From contig NZ_CP158016.1 in assembly GCF_046254905.1 (NCBI RefSeq), forward strand, positions 2,852,001 through 2,916,000: DNA of 64,000 nt, written 5' to 3'. The translations under genes and the position numbers were made by a program. Under the pieces are notes generated by a model. The model was not told where the DNA came from. It searched no databases and saw nothing but the letters and a program-made list of their open reading frames with translations. This document shows positions 17,604 through 26,867 of this stretch, piece after piece; the stretch's first letter is position 1; every line of letters starts with the position of its first letter. The stretch comes from Pseudaeromonas aegiceratis (GTDB taxonomy: Bacteria; Pseudomonadota; Gammaproteobacteria; Enterobacterales; Aeromonadaceae).

Positions 17604-19145
17604 ATGATGCCATCCCACCCCTTCAGCCTGCTCAGCTGGCTGCTGTTTCTCTCCGCCGGGCTGACACTGGGGCTGGCCCTGTTTGCCAGCCGACAGCGGC
17701 ACTATCCGGTGGCCCACTGGTTTACCTGGCTCACCCTGGCCATGTCGGTCTACAGCCTGGGCTACGGCATGGAGCTGGCCACAGGCACGCTGACCCAGCT
17801 AAAGTTCTGGATCAACATCCAGTTTATCGGCGCCGTCTTCATCCCGGCCCTGCTGCTGCTGATGAGTTATGCCTACCAATACCATCGGCATCCCCCCCTC
17901 ACCTACCGCCTGCTGCTGCTGGGGTTAGGCGGCTTGAACCTGGCCGTCCAGCTGGGCAACGACTATCACAGACTCAACCTGGCGGACATACAGTTCGACG
18001 TGGTGGACGGCCTGACCCTCAGCCGCCTCACCTTCGGCCCCTGGTACTACGTGCTGATGCTGTATGCCCACCTGGCGGTCCTGGTCAGCCTGCTGGTCTT
18101 CTATCGCAGCTGGCGGCGCGCCCCGCGCTTTCACAGCCATCAGGCCCTGGTCCTGCTATGCGGAGCCGCCCTGCCCTGGCTGGGCTATCTGGTCAGCCTG
18201 GCCTCCCTGACCAATCAGCTGCGGCTGGACTGGTGTGTGCTGAGCTTTAGCGTCAGCGGCCTGTGCTTCGGCTACGGCCTGTTCCGCTATCGCTTCACCC
18301 ACCTGCCCCCCATAGGCCGGGAACAGGTATTTGACGAGATCAGTGAGGCCGTGGTGGTGCTGGACAGCCAGGGACGTCTGCTGGACTTCAACCGCCAGGC
18401 GGTGCAGCTCTACCCTGTGCTGAGTCGGGATTTGATCGGCCGAACGGCGGAGCCGCTGCTCAAGGAACTGCTGCCGCTGCTGCAACAGGAGGGGCAGGCC
18501 AGGCTGAGCTTGAGCCGCCAGGGGCGCCAATACGAGGTGCGCTGCCACCGGATCCGCCAGGATGGCCCGCACACGGTGGGCTACGCCCTCCTGATGCACG
18601 ATGTCACCGACCGCCACCAGCTGCTGTTGCAGCTGCGCCAGCAGGCGGAGGTGGATGAACTGACCGGGGTCAACAACCGGCGCAAGATCCTCGGTCTGCT
18701 GGAGGAGGCCATCGCCCAGCTGTGGCAGGGGGGGCATCATCAGCCCCTGAGCCTGATCCTGTTCGATCTGGACTTCTTCAAGCAGCTCAACGACAGTCAG
18801 GGCCACCAGCTGGGAGACCAGATGCTCAAGCGGCTGGCCAGCCTGGTGCAGGAAACCCTGATGCCCGGCGAACAGCTGGGCCGCTACGGTGGGGATGAAT
18901 TTTTATTGCTGTTGCCCGGCAAGACCACCAAGGAAGCCTTGGCGCTGGCATGCCAGATCAATCAGCTGATCCAGCAGCAGCTGACCATGAGCCTGAGTCT
19001 GGGGATCGCGGGCTATCAGTTGCAGGACTCGGCCCACAGCCTGATCCAGCGGGCGGATCTGGCCCTGTATCAGGCCAAGGCAAGAGGCAGAGGCCAGGCC
19101 TGCCAACAGGCAGACACTGGCCTCCTTGAGGACGAGGGGCGTTAG
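17604..19145 (+). CDS. Membrane diguanylate cyclase (7TM sensor-PAS-GGDEF)
   Basis: Predicted inner-membrane enzyme making cyclic di-GMP. About 513 residues: seven or eight hydrophobic helices in 1-235 like the histidine-kinase N-terminal 7TM module, a PAS-like domain (about 238-340, FDEISEAVVVLDSQGRLLDFN), and a GGDEF domain (345-495) with LTGVNNRR, FDLDFFKQLNDSQGH and an intact GGDEF at 429-433, so it should be active. The usual inhibitory RxxD site upstream is replaced by MPGE, so product inhibition there is probably absent. The ATG at 17604 was chosen over a TTG seven codons upstream because it starts the hydrophobic region. Its end overlaps the convergent permease gene by 4 bases. Confidence 0.9.
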   Translation: MMPSHPFSLLSWLLFLSAGLTLGLALFASRQRHYPVAHWFTWLTLAMSVYSLGYGMELATGTLTQLKFWINIQFIGAVFIPALLLLMSYAYQYHRHPPLTYRLLLLGLGGLNLAVQLGNDYHRLNLADIQFDVVDGLTLSRLTFGPWYYVLMLYAHLAVLVSLLVFYRSWRRAPRFHSHQALVLLCGAALPWLGYLVSLASLTNQLRLDWCVLSFSVSGLCFGYGLFRYRFTHLPPIGREQVFDEISEAVVVLDSQGRLLDFNRQAVQLYPVLSRDLIGRTAEPLLKELLPLLQQEGQARLSLSRQGRQYEVRCHRIRQDGPHTVGYALLMHDVTDRHQLLLQLRQQAEVDELTGVNNRRKILGLLEEAIAQLWQGGHHQPLSLILFDLDFFKQLNDSQGHQLGDQMLKRLASLVQETLMPGEQLGRYGGDEFLLLLPGKTTKEALALACQINQLIQQQLTMSLSLGIAGYQLQDSAHSLIQRADLALYQAKARGRGQACQQADTGLLEDEGR

Positions 19146-20077
19146 CCCTTGTAGACCTTGGGGTTGAACAGGTCCCGTAGCCAGTCACCCAGCAGGTTGA
19201 TCACCAGCACCAGCAGCACCAGGGCAATCCCGGGGAAGGCGGTGATCCACCAAGAGCCGGAGAAGATGTAGTTGAAGCCGATGCTGATGAGGGAGCCCAG
19301 GGAGGGCTTGTCCACCGGCATCCCCAGCCCCAGGAAGGAGAGCGCCGCCTCGGACATGATGGCGTTGGCCACCTGCACCGTGGAGATCACCAGTATGGGT
19401 GACAGGCAGTTGGGCAGGATATGGCGGAACATGATCCGCGGGGTACGCAGCCCCATGACCCGCGCCGCCTCCACATACTCCTTCTTCTTCTCCGCCAGCA
19501 CGGAGGCGCGGATGGTCCGGGCATACTGCGGCCACTCCGACACCCCTATGATGATCACCAGCATGAAGATGGCGTACTTGGAGAAGAATTCACCCCCCAA
19601 GGCCGCCTGGAAGATGGCCGAGACTATGATGGCCACCATCATGGTGGAGAAGGAGAGCTGCACGTCGGCAAAGCGCATCAGCAGGTTATCGATCCGGCCT
19701 CCCAGGTAGCCGGCGGTCAGGCCGATGACGATACCCAGCGCCAACTGCAGTGCCACGGCGAACAGGCCGATACTCAGGGAGACCCGGGAGCCGTAGATGA
19801 TGGTGCTGAAGATGTCCCGCCCCTGGTTGTCGGTGCCCAGCAGGAACTGCGGCTCGCCGCCGTCCAGCCAGCTGGGCGGCAGCTCGGCATCCATGATGTC
19901 GTAGCTGGTGGCATCATAGGGGTTGTGGGGTGCGATCCAGGGCGCCAGCAAGGCCATCACCACGTAGAACAGGAAGACGGCGAAACAGGCCATGGCCACC
20001 TTGTCCTTCAGGAAGAAGTAGACCAGGTCGGATTGGCGGAAACGAGCCCAGCGGCTCAGGGCGGCAGGTTGCGTCAT
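19142..20077 (-). CDS. Peptide-type ABC transporter permease (DppC/GsiD-like)
   Basis: Inner-membrane permease of 311 residues of the dipeptide/oligopeptide/nickel family. It begins with the OppC-type N-terminal domain (hydrophobic helix followed by LLAPWIAPHNPYD) and continues with GTDNQGRDIFSTIIYGSR and the EAA-like loop EYVEAARVMGLRTPRIMFRH that contacts the ATPase. It is the fourth and last gene of the minus-strand importer operon, 2 bases after the partner permease. The order ATPase, binding protein, permease, permease is the one of E. coli gsiABCD (glutathione import), but the substrate cannot be assigned from sequence alone. ATG at 20077 preferred; the frame is open further upstream inside the partner gene. 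Confidence 0.92.
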   Translation of the reverse strand: MTQPAALSRWARFRQSDLVYFFLKDKVAMACFAVFLFYVVMALLAPWIAPHNPYDATSYDIMDAELPPSWLDGGEPQFLLGTDNQGRDIFSTIIYGSRVSLSIGLFAVALQLALGIVIGLTAGYLGGRIDNLLMRFADVQLSFSTMMVAIIVSAIFQAALGGEFFSKYAIFMLVIIIGVSEWPQYARTIRASVLAEKKKEYVEAARVMGLRTPRIMFRHILPNCLSPILVISTVQVANAIMSEAALSFLGLGMPVDKPSLGSLISIGFNYIFSGSWWITAFPGIALVLLVLVINLLGDWLRDLFNPKVYKG

Positions 20078-20079
20078 GC

Positions 20080-21057
20080 TCAGGCTCCTTTGGCAGTCAG
20101 ACTGACGGTGGGGTTGATGAGACCATACAGCAGGTCCACCAGGGTGTTGGTCACCACGAAGATCAGGCCGACGAAGATGACGTAGGCGGTGATCAGCGGG
20201 GTATCCACCCGGTTGATGGCTTCCAGAAACAGGAAGCCGGTCCCCGGCCACTGGAACACGGTTTCGGTGAGTATGGTGTAGGCCACCATGGTGCCCACCT
20301 GGACACCGCCGACGGTGATCACCGGCAGCATGGTGTTTTTCAGGGCATGACGGTAGAGCACCTGATTCTTGTGCAGCCCCTTGGCCCAGGCGAACTTGAC
20401 GTATTCGGCGCTGAGCACCTCCAACATCTCGGAACGCACCAGGCGGATAAACAGGGGCAGCATGATAGAAGAGAGCGCCACCGACGGCAGCAGCAAATGC
20501 GCCAAGCCATCCAGGGTAAACAGGCCGGAATCCCAGCCCAGCAGATTGAGGGTCTCACCGCGACCGTAGGAGGGCAGCCAGCCCAGCTGCACCGAGAAGA
20601 CATACATCAATAGGATGGCGGTGAGGAACACGGGCACCGAGATGCCGACGATACTGAAGCCCATGATGCACTTGGTCAGCCAGCTGCGGGGATGAATGGC
20701 GGAATAGACCCCCAGCGGGATGGACACCAGGACTATGATCAGGGTGGCGCCGAACACCAGCTCCAGAGTGGCCGGCAGCTTGGCCAGTATCACCTCCAGG
20801 GCAGGCTTCTTGAAGATGAAGGACCGTCCCCAGTCACCGTGCACGGCATTGCCCAGGAAGCGCTTGTATTTGACGAGGAAGGGATCATTCAGACCCAGTT
20901 GGTCACGCAGCGCCTCCCGCTGAGCCTCGGACACACCCTGTCCCACCATCTCCCGCAGCGGATCCCCCAGGTTATCCTGGATGGAGAACGCCACCAGACT
21001 GATGACAAACATGACAATGACGGCCTGATAGAGCCGTTTGACTAGAAATGTAAACAT
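20080..21057 (-). CDS. Peptide-type ABC transporter permease (DppB/GsiC-like)
   Basis: Inner-membrane permease of 325 residues, partner of the DppC-like protein. Family features are the start MFTFLVKRLYQAVIVMFVIS, the periplasmic loop, HGDWGRSFIF, and the ATPase-contact loop YVKFAWAKGLHKNQVLYRHALK. The start at 21057 matches the family N-terminus; 18 upstream in-frame codons are not expected to be translated. It is separated from the binding-protein gene by 125 bases containing two hairpins, and its stop is 2 bases from the next gene. Confidence 0.93.
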   Translation of the reverse strand: MFTFLVKRLYQAVIVMFVISLVAFSIQDNLGDPLREMVGQGVSEAQREALRDQLGLNDPFLVKYKRFLGNAVHGDWGRSFIFKKPALEVILAKLPATLELVFGATLIIVLVSIPLGVYSAIHPRSWLTKCIMGFSIVGISVPVFLTAILLMYVFSVQLGWLPSYGRGETLNLLGWDSGLFTLDGLAHLLLPSVALSSIMLPLFIRLVRSEMLEVLSAEYVKFAWAKGLHKNQVLYRHALKNTMLPVITVGGVQVGTMVAYTILTETVFQWPGTGFLFLEAINRVDTPLITAYVIFVGLIFVVTNTLVDLLYGLINPTVSLTAKGA

Positions 21058-21115
21058 GAACGGATAGTCCTTGCTATCACGGGGTCGCCGGTTTGGCGGC
21101 CCCCTTAACAATCGA

Positions 21116-21178
21116 ACGTTCCGCCTTCACGAGGAAGCGCGGAACGTCCGGGTCTCACAGCAGGCGACGGGTCGCCTG
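21116..21178 (-). other. Two RNA hairpins between binding-protein and permease genes
   Basis: Two inverted repeats lie just after the binding-protein stop. CAGGCG/CGCCTG pairs at 21161-21166 with 21173-21178. A longer stem has ACGTTCCGC at 21116-21124 and its complement at 21139-21147, extended by CTTC/GAAG. No T-run follows. Such hairpins commonly protect the abundant binding-protein mRNA and lower permease expression. Confidence 0.6.
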
Positions 21179-21182
21179 AGAC

Positions 21183-22736
21183 TTACTCGCCGACCTTGAG
21201 GTCACCGTAGTGGGGCAGATCCAGCGGGTTGATGATGTCTTCCACACCCACGTTCTTCTTGGCCCCCCAGGAGAGGTTCTGCCAGTGAACGGGCACGAAG
21301 GCGGCATCGTCAGCCAGGATCGTCTCAATCTTCTGCAGCATGGCGGTACGCTTGGCCACATCCACTTCCTGGTTGGACTCTTCCACCAGCTTGTCCACGT
21401 CGGCGTTGGAGTAGTAACCGCAGTTGTACTGACCCTTGCCGGTCTTGTCGTCCTTGGTCATCACCAGGTACTCGTAGTAGTTGCCTGAGTCCTGAGTGTC
21501 GGACTGCCAACCGATCAGCTGCATGTCGCTGGCGCACTTGTCGAACTCCGGCCAGTACTGGGCCTTGGGCATGGTCTTGAGTTCAACCTTGATGTTGATC
21601 TTGGCCAGCATGGCCGCCACGGCCTGGGCGACCTTGGCATCGTTGATGTAGCGGTTGTTGGTGGCGATCATGGTGACCTTGAAGCCCTTCTCGTAACCGG
21701 CTTCCTTCATCAGCTCCTTGGCCTTTGCCAGGTCATAGGTCGGCGCCAGGCTGTCCACATGCCCCAGGTAACCGGACGGACTCAGCTGGCCGGCGGGGGT
21801 GGCGAAGCCCTTCATGATCTTGTCGACGATACCCACCTGGTTCACCGCGTAGTTCACCGCCTGGCGAACCCGCTTGTCCTTGAACGCCGGCTGGGTGTGC
21901 TGGTTCATCTCGAACAGGACGATACGGTCGCTGGTAGTGGTCACCAGCTTGGTGTTGGCACCCTTGCTCACGCGAGCCTGATCGTTGGGGGCCACGGGAG
22001 CAATCATGTCCACGTCACCGGACAGCAGGGCCGCCACCCGGGTGGCGTCTTCCTTGATCGGCACCAGCTTGAAGGTATCTACGTTGCCGGTCTGCTTGTC
22101 CCAGTAGTCGGCGAAGCGGGTCATCTCCAGCTTCACGCCCTGTTCGCGGGTGACCACCTTGAAGGGGCCGGTACCGGAGACGTGGGTGGCGGCATAGGTG
22201 CCGGCGGCCTTGACGATCTCGGCCTTGTCCTTACCGTCTTCTGTGGTACCGGTATAGAACTTGGAGTCCATCGGGAAGATGTAGGCGGCGTTTTGCAGCA
22301 CCAGCGGATAGGGGGCCTTGGCCACCAGATCCACAGTGTAATCATCCACCTTCTTCATGCCTTCGTAGGCGGTGAACAGGCCCTTGAAGTCCTCGGACTT
22401 GAGGATACGCTCGTAGGTCCAGATCACGTCATCGGCGGTGAAGGGGTTACCGGAATGGAACTTTACGCCCTTGCGCAGGTGGAAACGGGTCACGGTGGGG
22501 CTCAGCTGCTCCCAAGACTCCGCCAGACGGCCCTCCACCTTCATGTCCTTGTCGAAGCGGACCAGCGGGTCGAAAGACATGTGGGCAAACTGCAGGATAC
22601 CGCCGGAGAGCTGCTCGTATACGTCCAGCGACTCGGGGTCGGCATCCAGGGCCACGGTCAGGCTGGCGGCCATGGCGTTGGCACACAGGCCGGCGGCCAG
22701 CAGTGCATAGGCGATCTTGTTCAGTCCTTTTTTCAT
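21183..22736 (-). CDS. Periplasmic peptide-type ABC substrate-binding protein
   Basis: Family 5 extracellular solute-binding protein (DppA/OppA/GsiB class), 517 residues. A type I signal peptide ends at about ANAMA before ASLTVALDADPESLDVYE. Family phrases are LVRFDKDMKVEGRLAESWE, FHLRKGVKFHSGNPFTADDV and KDKRVRQAVNYAVN. Likely ligands are di- or oligopeptides, or glutathione by operon order, but this is inference. It is second in the operon, 41 bases after the ATPase gene, and is followed by hairpins that may boost its yield relative to the permeases. Confidence 0.93.
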   Translation of the reverse strand: MKKGLNKIAYALLAAGLCANAMAASLTVALDADPESLDVYEQLSGGILQFAHMSFDPLVRFDKDMKVEGRLAESWEQLSPTVTRFHLRKGVKFHSGNPFTADDVIWTYERILKSEDFKGLFTAYEGMKKVDDYTVDLVAKAPYPLVLQNAAYIFPMDSKFYTGTTEDGKDKAEIVKAAGTYAATHVSGTGPFKVVTREQGVKLEMTRFADYWDKQTGNVDTFKLVPIKEDATRVAALLSGDVDMIAPVAPNDQARVSKGANTKLVTTTSDRIVLFEMNQHTQPAFKDKRVRQAVNYAVNQVGIVDKIMKGFATPAGQLSPSGYLGHVDSLAPTYDLAKAKELMKEAGYEKGFKVTMIATNNRYINDAKVAQAVAAMLAKINIKVELKTMPKAQYWPEFDKCASDMQLIGWQSDTQDSGNYYEYLVMTKDDKTGKGQYNCGYYSNADVDKLVEESNQEVDVAKRTAMLQKIETILADDAAFVPVHWQNLSWGAKKNVGVEDIINPLDLPHYGDLKVGE

Positions 22737-22777
22737 CCTATCTACTCCGTTTTACGTTTGTTGTTAGAAGCGAGGAC

Positions 22778-24499
22778 TCAGCCGGCGATCTGCAAACCTT
22801 CGCGGCTCATGCCCTTGAATTCCGGCATCAACGAAATCAGCTTGCGGCTGTATTCGTGCTGCGGGTCGGTAAACAGCTGCTCGGTGGGGGCCACCTCCAG
22901 CAGGGTACCGTGCTGCATCACGCCGATCCGGTCACACATCTGGCGGATCACCGGCAGATCGTGACTGATAAACAGCATGGTCAACTTCAGCTCATCCTGC
23001 AGATCCTTGAGCAGGTTGAGGATCTGCGCCTGCACCGACACATCCAGCGCGGAGGTGGGCTCGTCGCAGATCAAGAATCGCGGCCGGGTGGCCAGGGCGC
23101 GGGCGATGGAGATGCGCTGACGCTGGCCGCCGGAGAATTCGTGGGGATACTTGAGCCCCGCCTGGCTGCCCAGCCCCACATGATCCAGCAGATCGCAGAC
23201 GATCTGACGGATCTGCTGCTCGCTGTCCGCCAACTGGTGGAAGCGGATGGGCTCGGCGATGATGTCCGCCACCTTCATCCGCGGATTCATGGAGGAGTAT
23301 GGATTCTGGAACACCATCTGCATCTGGCGACGCAGGGGGCGCCGCTCCTTCTCGCTCTTGAGGGCGGTCAAGTCGATGCCCTCGAACACCACCCGCCCCT
23401 CGTTGGGCGGATAGAGGCCGGCGATGACCCGGGCTATGGTGGACTTACCGGAACCGGACTCCCCCACCAGGCCGAAGGTTTCCCCTTCGTGAATGTCGAA
23501 GCTCACATGGTTGTTGGCCTGGACGAACTTGCGCCGGGCGGCAAACAGGGAGTCCTTGGTGGTGAAGCGCAGGCTGACATCCTCGACCCGCAGCAGGGCA
23601 CCTTCGTACTGGCGCTCGCTCATGGCCTGGCCCAGCCAGTGGTTCTTCAGATCCAGGCTGTGGCTCTCACCGGCCTCTTCGATGTAGGAGACCAGGGGGA
23701 AGCGCACCAACTTGACGTCGGAGCGCGGCACGGCGGCGATCAGACTCTGGGTATAGGGGTGATTGGGCTTACCCAGCACCTGTTCCGTGCTGCCGATCTC
23801 CACCAGCTCGCCACGGTACATCACCGCCACCCGATCGGTGACGTTGGACACCACCCCCATGTCGTGGGTCACCAGCATGCAGCCCACCTGACGGTCCTTG
23901 CACAGGCCACGGATGAGCTCCAGGATCTGATCCTGAATGGAGACGTCCAGCGCCGTGGTGGGTTCGTCGGCGATGATGAGGTCGGGATCGCCGGACAGGG
24001 CGATGGCAATGACCACCCGCTGGCGCATGCCGCCGGAGAACTGGTGCGGGTACTGCTTGATGCGCAGCTCCGGCTGAGGAATGCCCACCGCCGTCATCAG
24101 GGCCAGGGCCTTGTCGAACGCCTGCTCCGCCGTGGCCGTCGTGTTGGCCAGAATGGTTTCCACCAACTGCTGCTCCACGGTGAACAGGGGGTTCAGGGAG
24201 GTCATGGGATCCTGGAAGATGAAACCGATGCGGGAACCTCGCACGCTGCGCATCTGGTCACTGGTCAGGCCGGAGATCTTCTCATCGTTGAGGAAGACAT
24301 CGCCACGGGCGATGCGCCCCGGCGGGCTCAGCAGATCGATGATGGCATTGCCGATGGTGGACTTGCCGGCACCGGATTCCCCGACGACCCCGAGGATCTC
24401 CCCCTTCTCTATGGTGAAAGAGAGATCCTTTACCGCGGCCATCACCCCTCGACGGGAGGGGTATTCGATCCGCAGGTTCCTGACTTCAAGCAAGGACAT
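22778..24499 (-). CDS. Dual ABC ATPase of peptide importer (DppD-DppF fusion, GsiA-like)
   Basis: Cytoplasmic ATPase of 573 residues with two complete nucleotide-binding domains in one chain, as in GsiA. The first (about 1-260) has Walker A GESGAGKST, signature FSGGMRQRV and Walker B LIIADEPT. The second (about 300-570) has GESGSGKST, FSGGQRQRI and LICDEPT. Between them lies a linker with the HPYTQSLIAAVP oligopeptide-type end. It is the first gene of the operon, so the two permeases can be driven by one polypeptide. The ATG at 24499 has a GAGG ribosome site about 7 bases upstream. Confidence 0.93.
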   Translation of the reverse strand: MSLLEVRNLRIEYPSRRGVMAAVKDLSFTIEKGEILGVVGESGAGKSTIGNAIIDLLSPPGRIARGDVFLNDEKISGLTSDQMRSVRGSRIGFIFQDPMTSLNPLFTVEQQLVETILANTTATAEQAFDKALALMTAVGIPQPELRIKQYPHQFSGGMRQRVVIAIALSGDPDLIIADEPTTALDVSIQDQILELIRGLCKDRQVGCMLVTHDMGVVSNVTDRVAVMYRGELVEIGSTEQVLGKPNHPYTQSLIAAVPRSDVKLVRFPLVSYIEEAGESHSLDLKNHWLGQAMSERQYEGALLRVEDVSLRFTTKDSLFAARRKFVQANNHVSFDIHEGETFGLVGESGSGKSTIARVIAGLYPPNEGRVVFEGIDLTALKSEKERRPLRRQMQMVFQNPYSSMNPRMKVADIIAEPIRFHQLADSEQQIRQIVCDLLDHVGLGSQAGLKYPHEFSGGQRQRISIARALATRPRFLICDEPTSALDVSVQAQILNLLKDLQDELKLTMLFISHDLPVIRQMCDRIGVMQHGTLLEVAPTEQLFTDPQHEYSRKLISLMPEFKGMSREGLQIAG

Positions 24500-24920
24500 T
24501 GATTAACCTCTGCAGGGCGGTTGCCCTGTATTTTTCTTTGACCCGAACCAACTGCTCGCAGAGCAATTGACGCTTTTTGGGCCCGTTTTTAGAGACAAAC
24601 GGGCTAACGTTAGTACGTTTGAAATGCTGTGTAAATCGACAAGACCCCGCACCGACTGTGCCATTTCCCAAGCCGGGAAATCCATGGCATCTTGTGCGGC
24701 ATTAGCCAGATTTGGCTTGGATATTATATTATCTAATGGCCAAATCAACCGAACATACATCCATCAGCTCAGCAATTGACCAGTGCATTGTCTTTTATTG
24801 CTTTTCCTGACCACCAAGGGGGCAAACTGAATCCAATTCTGCCATCTTGGCAATCTGACACATCTTCCACTGATAAAGTCGTCCTGCTTAGCATGACTCT
24901 CTCAAGTCAGAGCCGAAACT
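24500..24920. promoter_or_regulatory. Intergenic region with candidate promoter and long leader of the ABC operon
   Basis: On the minus strand a -35 TTGATT (plus positions 24743-24748) and -10 TAATAT (24721-24726), 16 bp apart, could start the importer mRNA. The leader would be about 215 nt and contains a perfect inverted repeat GCCCGTTT/AAACGGGC (24581-24588 and 24597-24604). Nothing else was recognised between 24780 and 24920. Assigned by eye. Confidence 0.4.
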
Positions 24921-25403
24921 CTAATGCAAAGCCCAGGCCAAGGCTTGCATGCACAGCCAGGCCATGACCCCGGCCAGCAGATCATCCAGCATGATGCCCA
25001 GCCCGCCCCTCACCTGCCGATCCACCCAGCCGATGGGCCAGGGTTTGAGGATGTCAAACAGCCGAAACAGCAGGAAGCCCGCCAGCAACCAGGGCCAGCC
25101 GGCCGGGGCGGCGATCATGGTGATGCCATAGCCCATGAACTCGTCCCAGACGATGCCACCGTGATCCTCCTGGCCGATGGCATCGGTGGCACTCTGACAG
25201 ATCCAGACCCCGGCCACAGACCCTATCAAGAGTAGGCCAAGATAGGCCCACAGGGGCCAGCCGCTGACCAAGTAATAACAGGGTACCGCCGCCAGGGTGC
25301 CAAAGGTGCCGGGCGCCACCGGGGCCAGCCCGGAGCCGAAGCCGGTGGCCAGCCAGTGCAGCGGATTGCGCCAGGACAGGCGCTTGAGTTCAGGTTTGAT
25401 CAT
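24921..25403 (-). CDS. pgpA: Phosphatidylglycerophosphatase A
   Basis: Inner-membrane phosphatase removing phosphate from phosphatidylglycerol phosphate in phospholipid synthesis. The 160 residues match the PgpA family: NPLHWLATGFGSGLAPVAPGTFGTLAAVP, then VWDEFMGYGITM and the end segment MLDDLLAGVMAW with acidic metal-binding residues. It overlaps thiL by 4 bases (ATGA), which indicates coupling. Last gene of the nusB-thiL-pgpA stretch. A clear terminator was not seen. Confidence 0.95.
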   Translation of the reverse strand: MIKPELKRLSWRNPLHWLATGFGSGLAPVAPGTFGTLAAVPCYYLVSGWPLWAYLGLLLIGSVAGVWICQSATDAIGQEDHGGIVWDEFMGYGITMIAAPAGWPWLLAGFLLFRLFDILKPWPIGWVDRQVRGGLGIMLDDLLAGVMAWLCMQALAWALH

Positions 25404-26365
25404 GGTGCCTCCTTGAAGTGGTCCCAGCCCTGCCAGTGGGGCGCCACCGGCTGCCCCTCATACTGCCAGTGCAGCTCGCAAGGGTGTTCTGTGATCCGCC
25501 CTATTGCATAGACGGCGCCGCCCAACCCCGCGGCCACGGCCTGGATTGCCGCGGCCTGCTGGGGCGGCGCGGTGAAGCACAGCTCGTAGTCATCGCCACC
25601 GGCCAACGCCAGGGCCCAGGCCTCTTCCCGCGGCAAGGCCCCCAGGGCCGTCGGCAGCGGGATGCGCTCCAGCGCCACCTCGGCACCGACACCGGAGGCG
25701 GCCAGCAGGTGGCGCAGGTCCGAGGCCAGGCCGTCGGACAGGTCAAGCGCCGCACTGGCCAAGCCCCGCAACCCCGCCCCCAGGGCCAGCCGCGGCTGAG
25801 GCCACTCCAGGGCACGGCGCAAGGGGGCCAGGGTCTCGGCCGACAACGACCGCTGACCCAGCAGATGTTGCAGGGCCAACGCCGCCCCCCCCAGGGCGCC
25901 GCTGACATAGAGATCATCGCCCGGCTGCGCCCCGGATCGCCGTAGGGCACCATCCTGGGGCACAGTGCCCTTGATGGAGACGGTGATGGAGAGGGGCCCG
26001 CGGGTCATGTCGCCGCCAACCAGCTCCACCTGATGCTCATCGGCCAAGGCCAGAAACCCCTCGGCGAAGGCCGCCACCCAGGCCTCATCCACCGCCGGCA
26101 ACGTCAGGGCCAGGGACGCCCAGCGGGCGGTGGCTCCCATGGCCGCCAGATCCGACAGGTTCACCGCCAGGGCCTTGTGCCCCAGGGCCCGGGGATCCAC
26201 GTCGGCAAAGAAGTGCACGCCGCTCACCAGGGTATCGGTACTCACCGCCAGCAGTTCACCCGCTGGCACCGCCAGCAGGGCACAATCGTCCCCCGAGCCC
26301 AACACCACGTCGGCCCGCCGAGCCGGGCGCTGGAAATAACGGCGGATCAGTTCGAATTCACCCAT
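25400..26365 (-). CDS. thiL: Thiamine-monophosphate kinase
   Basis: Phosphorylates thiamine monophosphate to thiamine diphosphate, the active cofactor. It is a PurM/AIR-synthase fold protein with the start GEFELIRRYF, the metal/ATP segment LGSGDDCALL, STDTLVSGVHF and VNLSDLAAMGA, and the later VGGDMTRGPLSITV. There are two consecutive ATGs (26368 and 26365). The second is preferred because GGAG then stands 6 bases away rather than 3. It follows nusB after a terminator-like hairpin and overlaps pgpA by 4 bases. dxs in this window makes the other precursor shared with the thiamine route. Confidence 0.95.
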   Translation of the reverse strand: MGEFELIRRYFQRPARRADVVLGSGDDCALLAVPAGELLAVSTDTLVSGVHFFADVDPRALGHKALAVNLSDLAAMGATARWASLALTLPAVDEAWVAAFAEGFLALADEHQVELVGGDMTRGPLSITVSIKGTVPQDGALRRSGAQPGDDLYVSGALGGAALALQHLLGQRSLSAETLAPLRRALEWPQPRLALGAGLRGLASAALDLSDGLASDLRHLLAASGVGAEVALERIPLPTALGALPREEAWALALAGGDDYELCFTAPPQQAAAIQAVAAGLGGAVYAIGRITEHPCELHWQYEGQPVAPHWQGWDHFKEAP

Positions 26366-26392
26366 CATTTACTCCTTCGGGCGCCAATAAGC

Positions 26393-26417
26393 AAAAAGCC
26401 AGCGAAACGCTGGCTTT
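26393..26417 (-). terminator. Terminator-like hairpin between nusB and thiL
   Basis: Stem GCCAGCG/CGCTGGC (26398-26404 and 26408-26414, loop AAA) with five T on the minus strand. It probably partly separates thiL-pgpA from the upstream rib-nusB transcript. Confidence 0.72.
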
Positions 26418-26438
26418 GCAGGCTTGGTGAGCTTGAAC

Positions 26439-26852
26439 TCACGCCTTGTTCTGCGCCCGGACCACCTTGTCCAGCACACCGTTGACAAACTTGTGGCTGT
26501 CTTCGGCGGCGAAGGACTTGGCCAATTCGATGGCTTCGTTGATCACCACCTTATAGGGCACATCCTGCCGGTGTTGCAGCTCAAACGTCGCCAGACGCAA
26601 TATGGCCTTGTCCACCAGATCCAGATCCTCGAGCTTGCGGGACAGGTGCGGGGCGAACACCGCATCCAGGGCGGTGGCATGGTTGGCCACCCCCACCAGC
26701 AACTCGGCGAAGTAGGCCACATCCGTGCCCTTCATGTCGTTGTCCAGCTTGAATTGCTCGACGATATCACCCACGTTGTCCTGGGTGACCTGCCACTGGT
26801 AGATGGCCTGGGTGGCGAAGAAGCGGGCGCGACGGCGCTCTGCAGGTTTCAA
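26439..26852 (-). CDS. nusB: Transcription antitermination factor NusB
   Basis: RNA-binding factor that, with NusE, NusA and NusG, prevents premature termination in rRNA operons. The 137-residue all-helical protein has the family start AERRRARFFATQAIYQWQ and the later RLATFELQHRQDVPYKVVINEAIELAK. It lies 15 bases downstream of ribH, the usual ribH-nusB pair. Confidence 0.96.
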   Translation of the reverse strand: MKPAERRRARFFATQAIYQWQVTQDNVGDIVEQFKLDNDMKGTDVAYFAELLVGVANHATALDAVFAPHLSRKLEDLDLVDKAILRLATFELQHRQDVPYKVVINEAIELAKSFAAEDSHKFVNGVLDKVVRAQNKA

Positions 26853-26867
26853 TGTTTCTCTCCTAAC

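Noticed and set aside
22703..24502. Long plus-strand frame across the ABC ATPase gene
   Set aside because: The minus strand encodes a dual ATPase with both Walker motif sets; the plus frame is its shadow.
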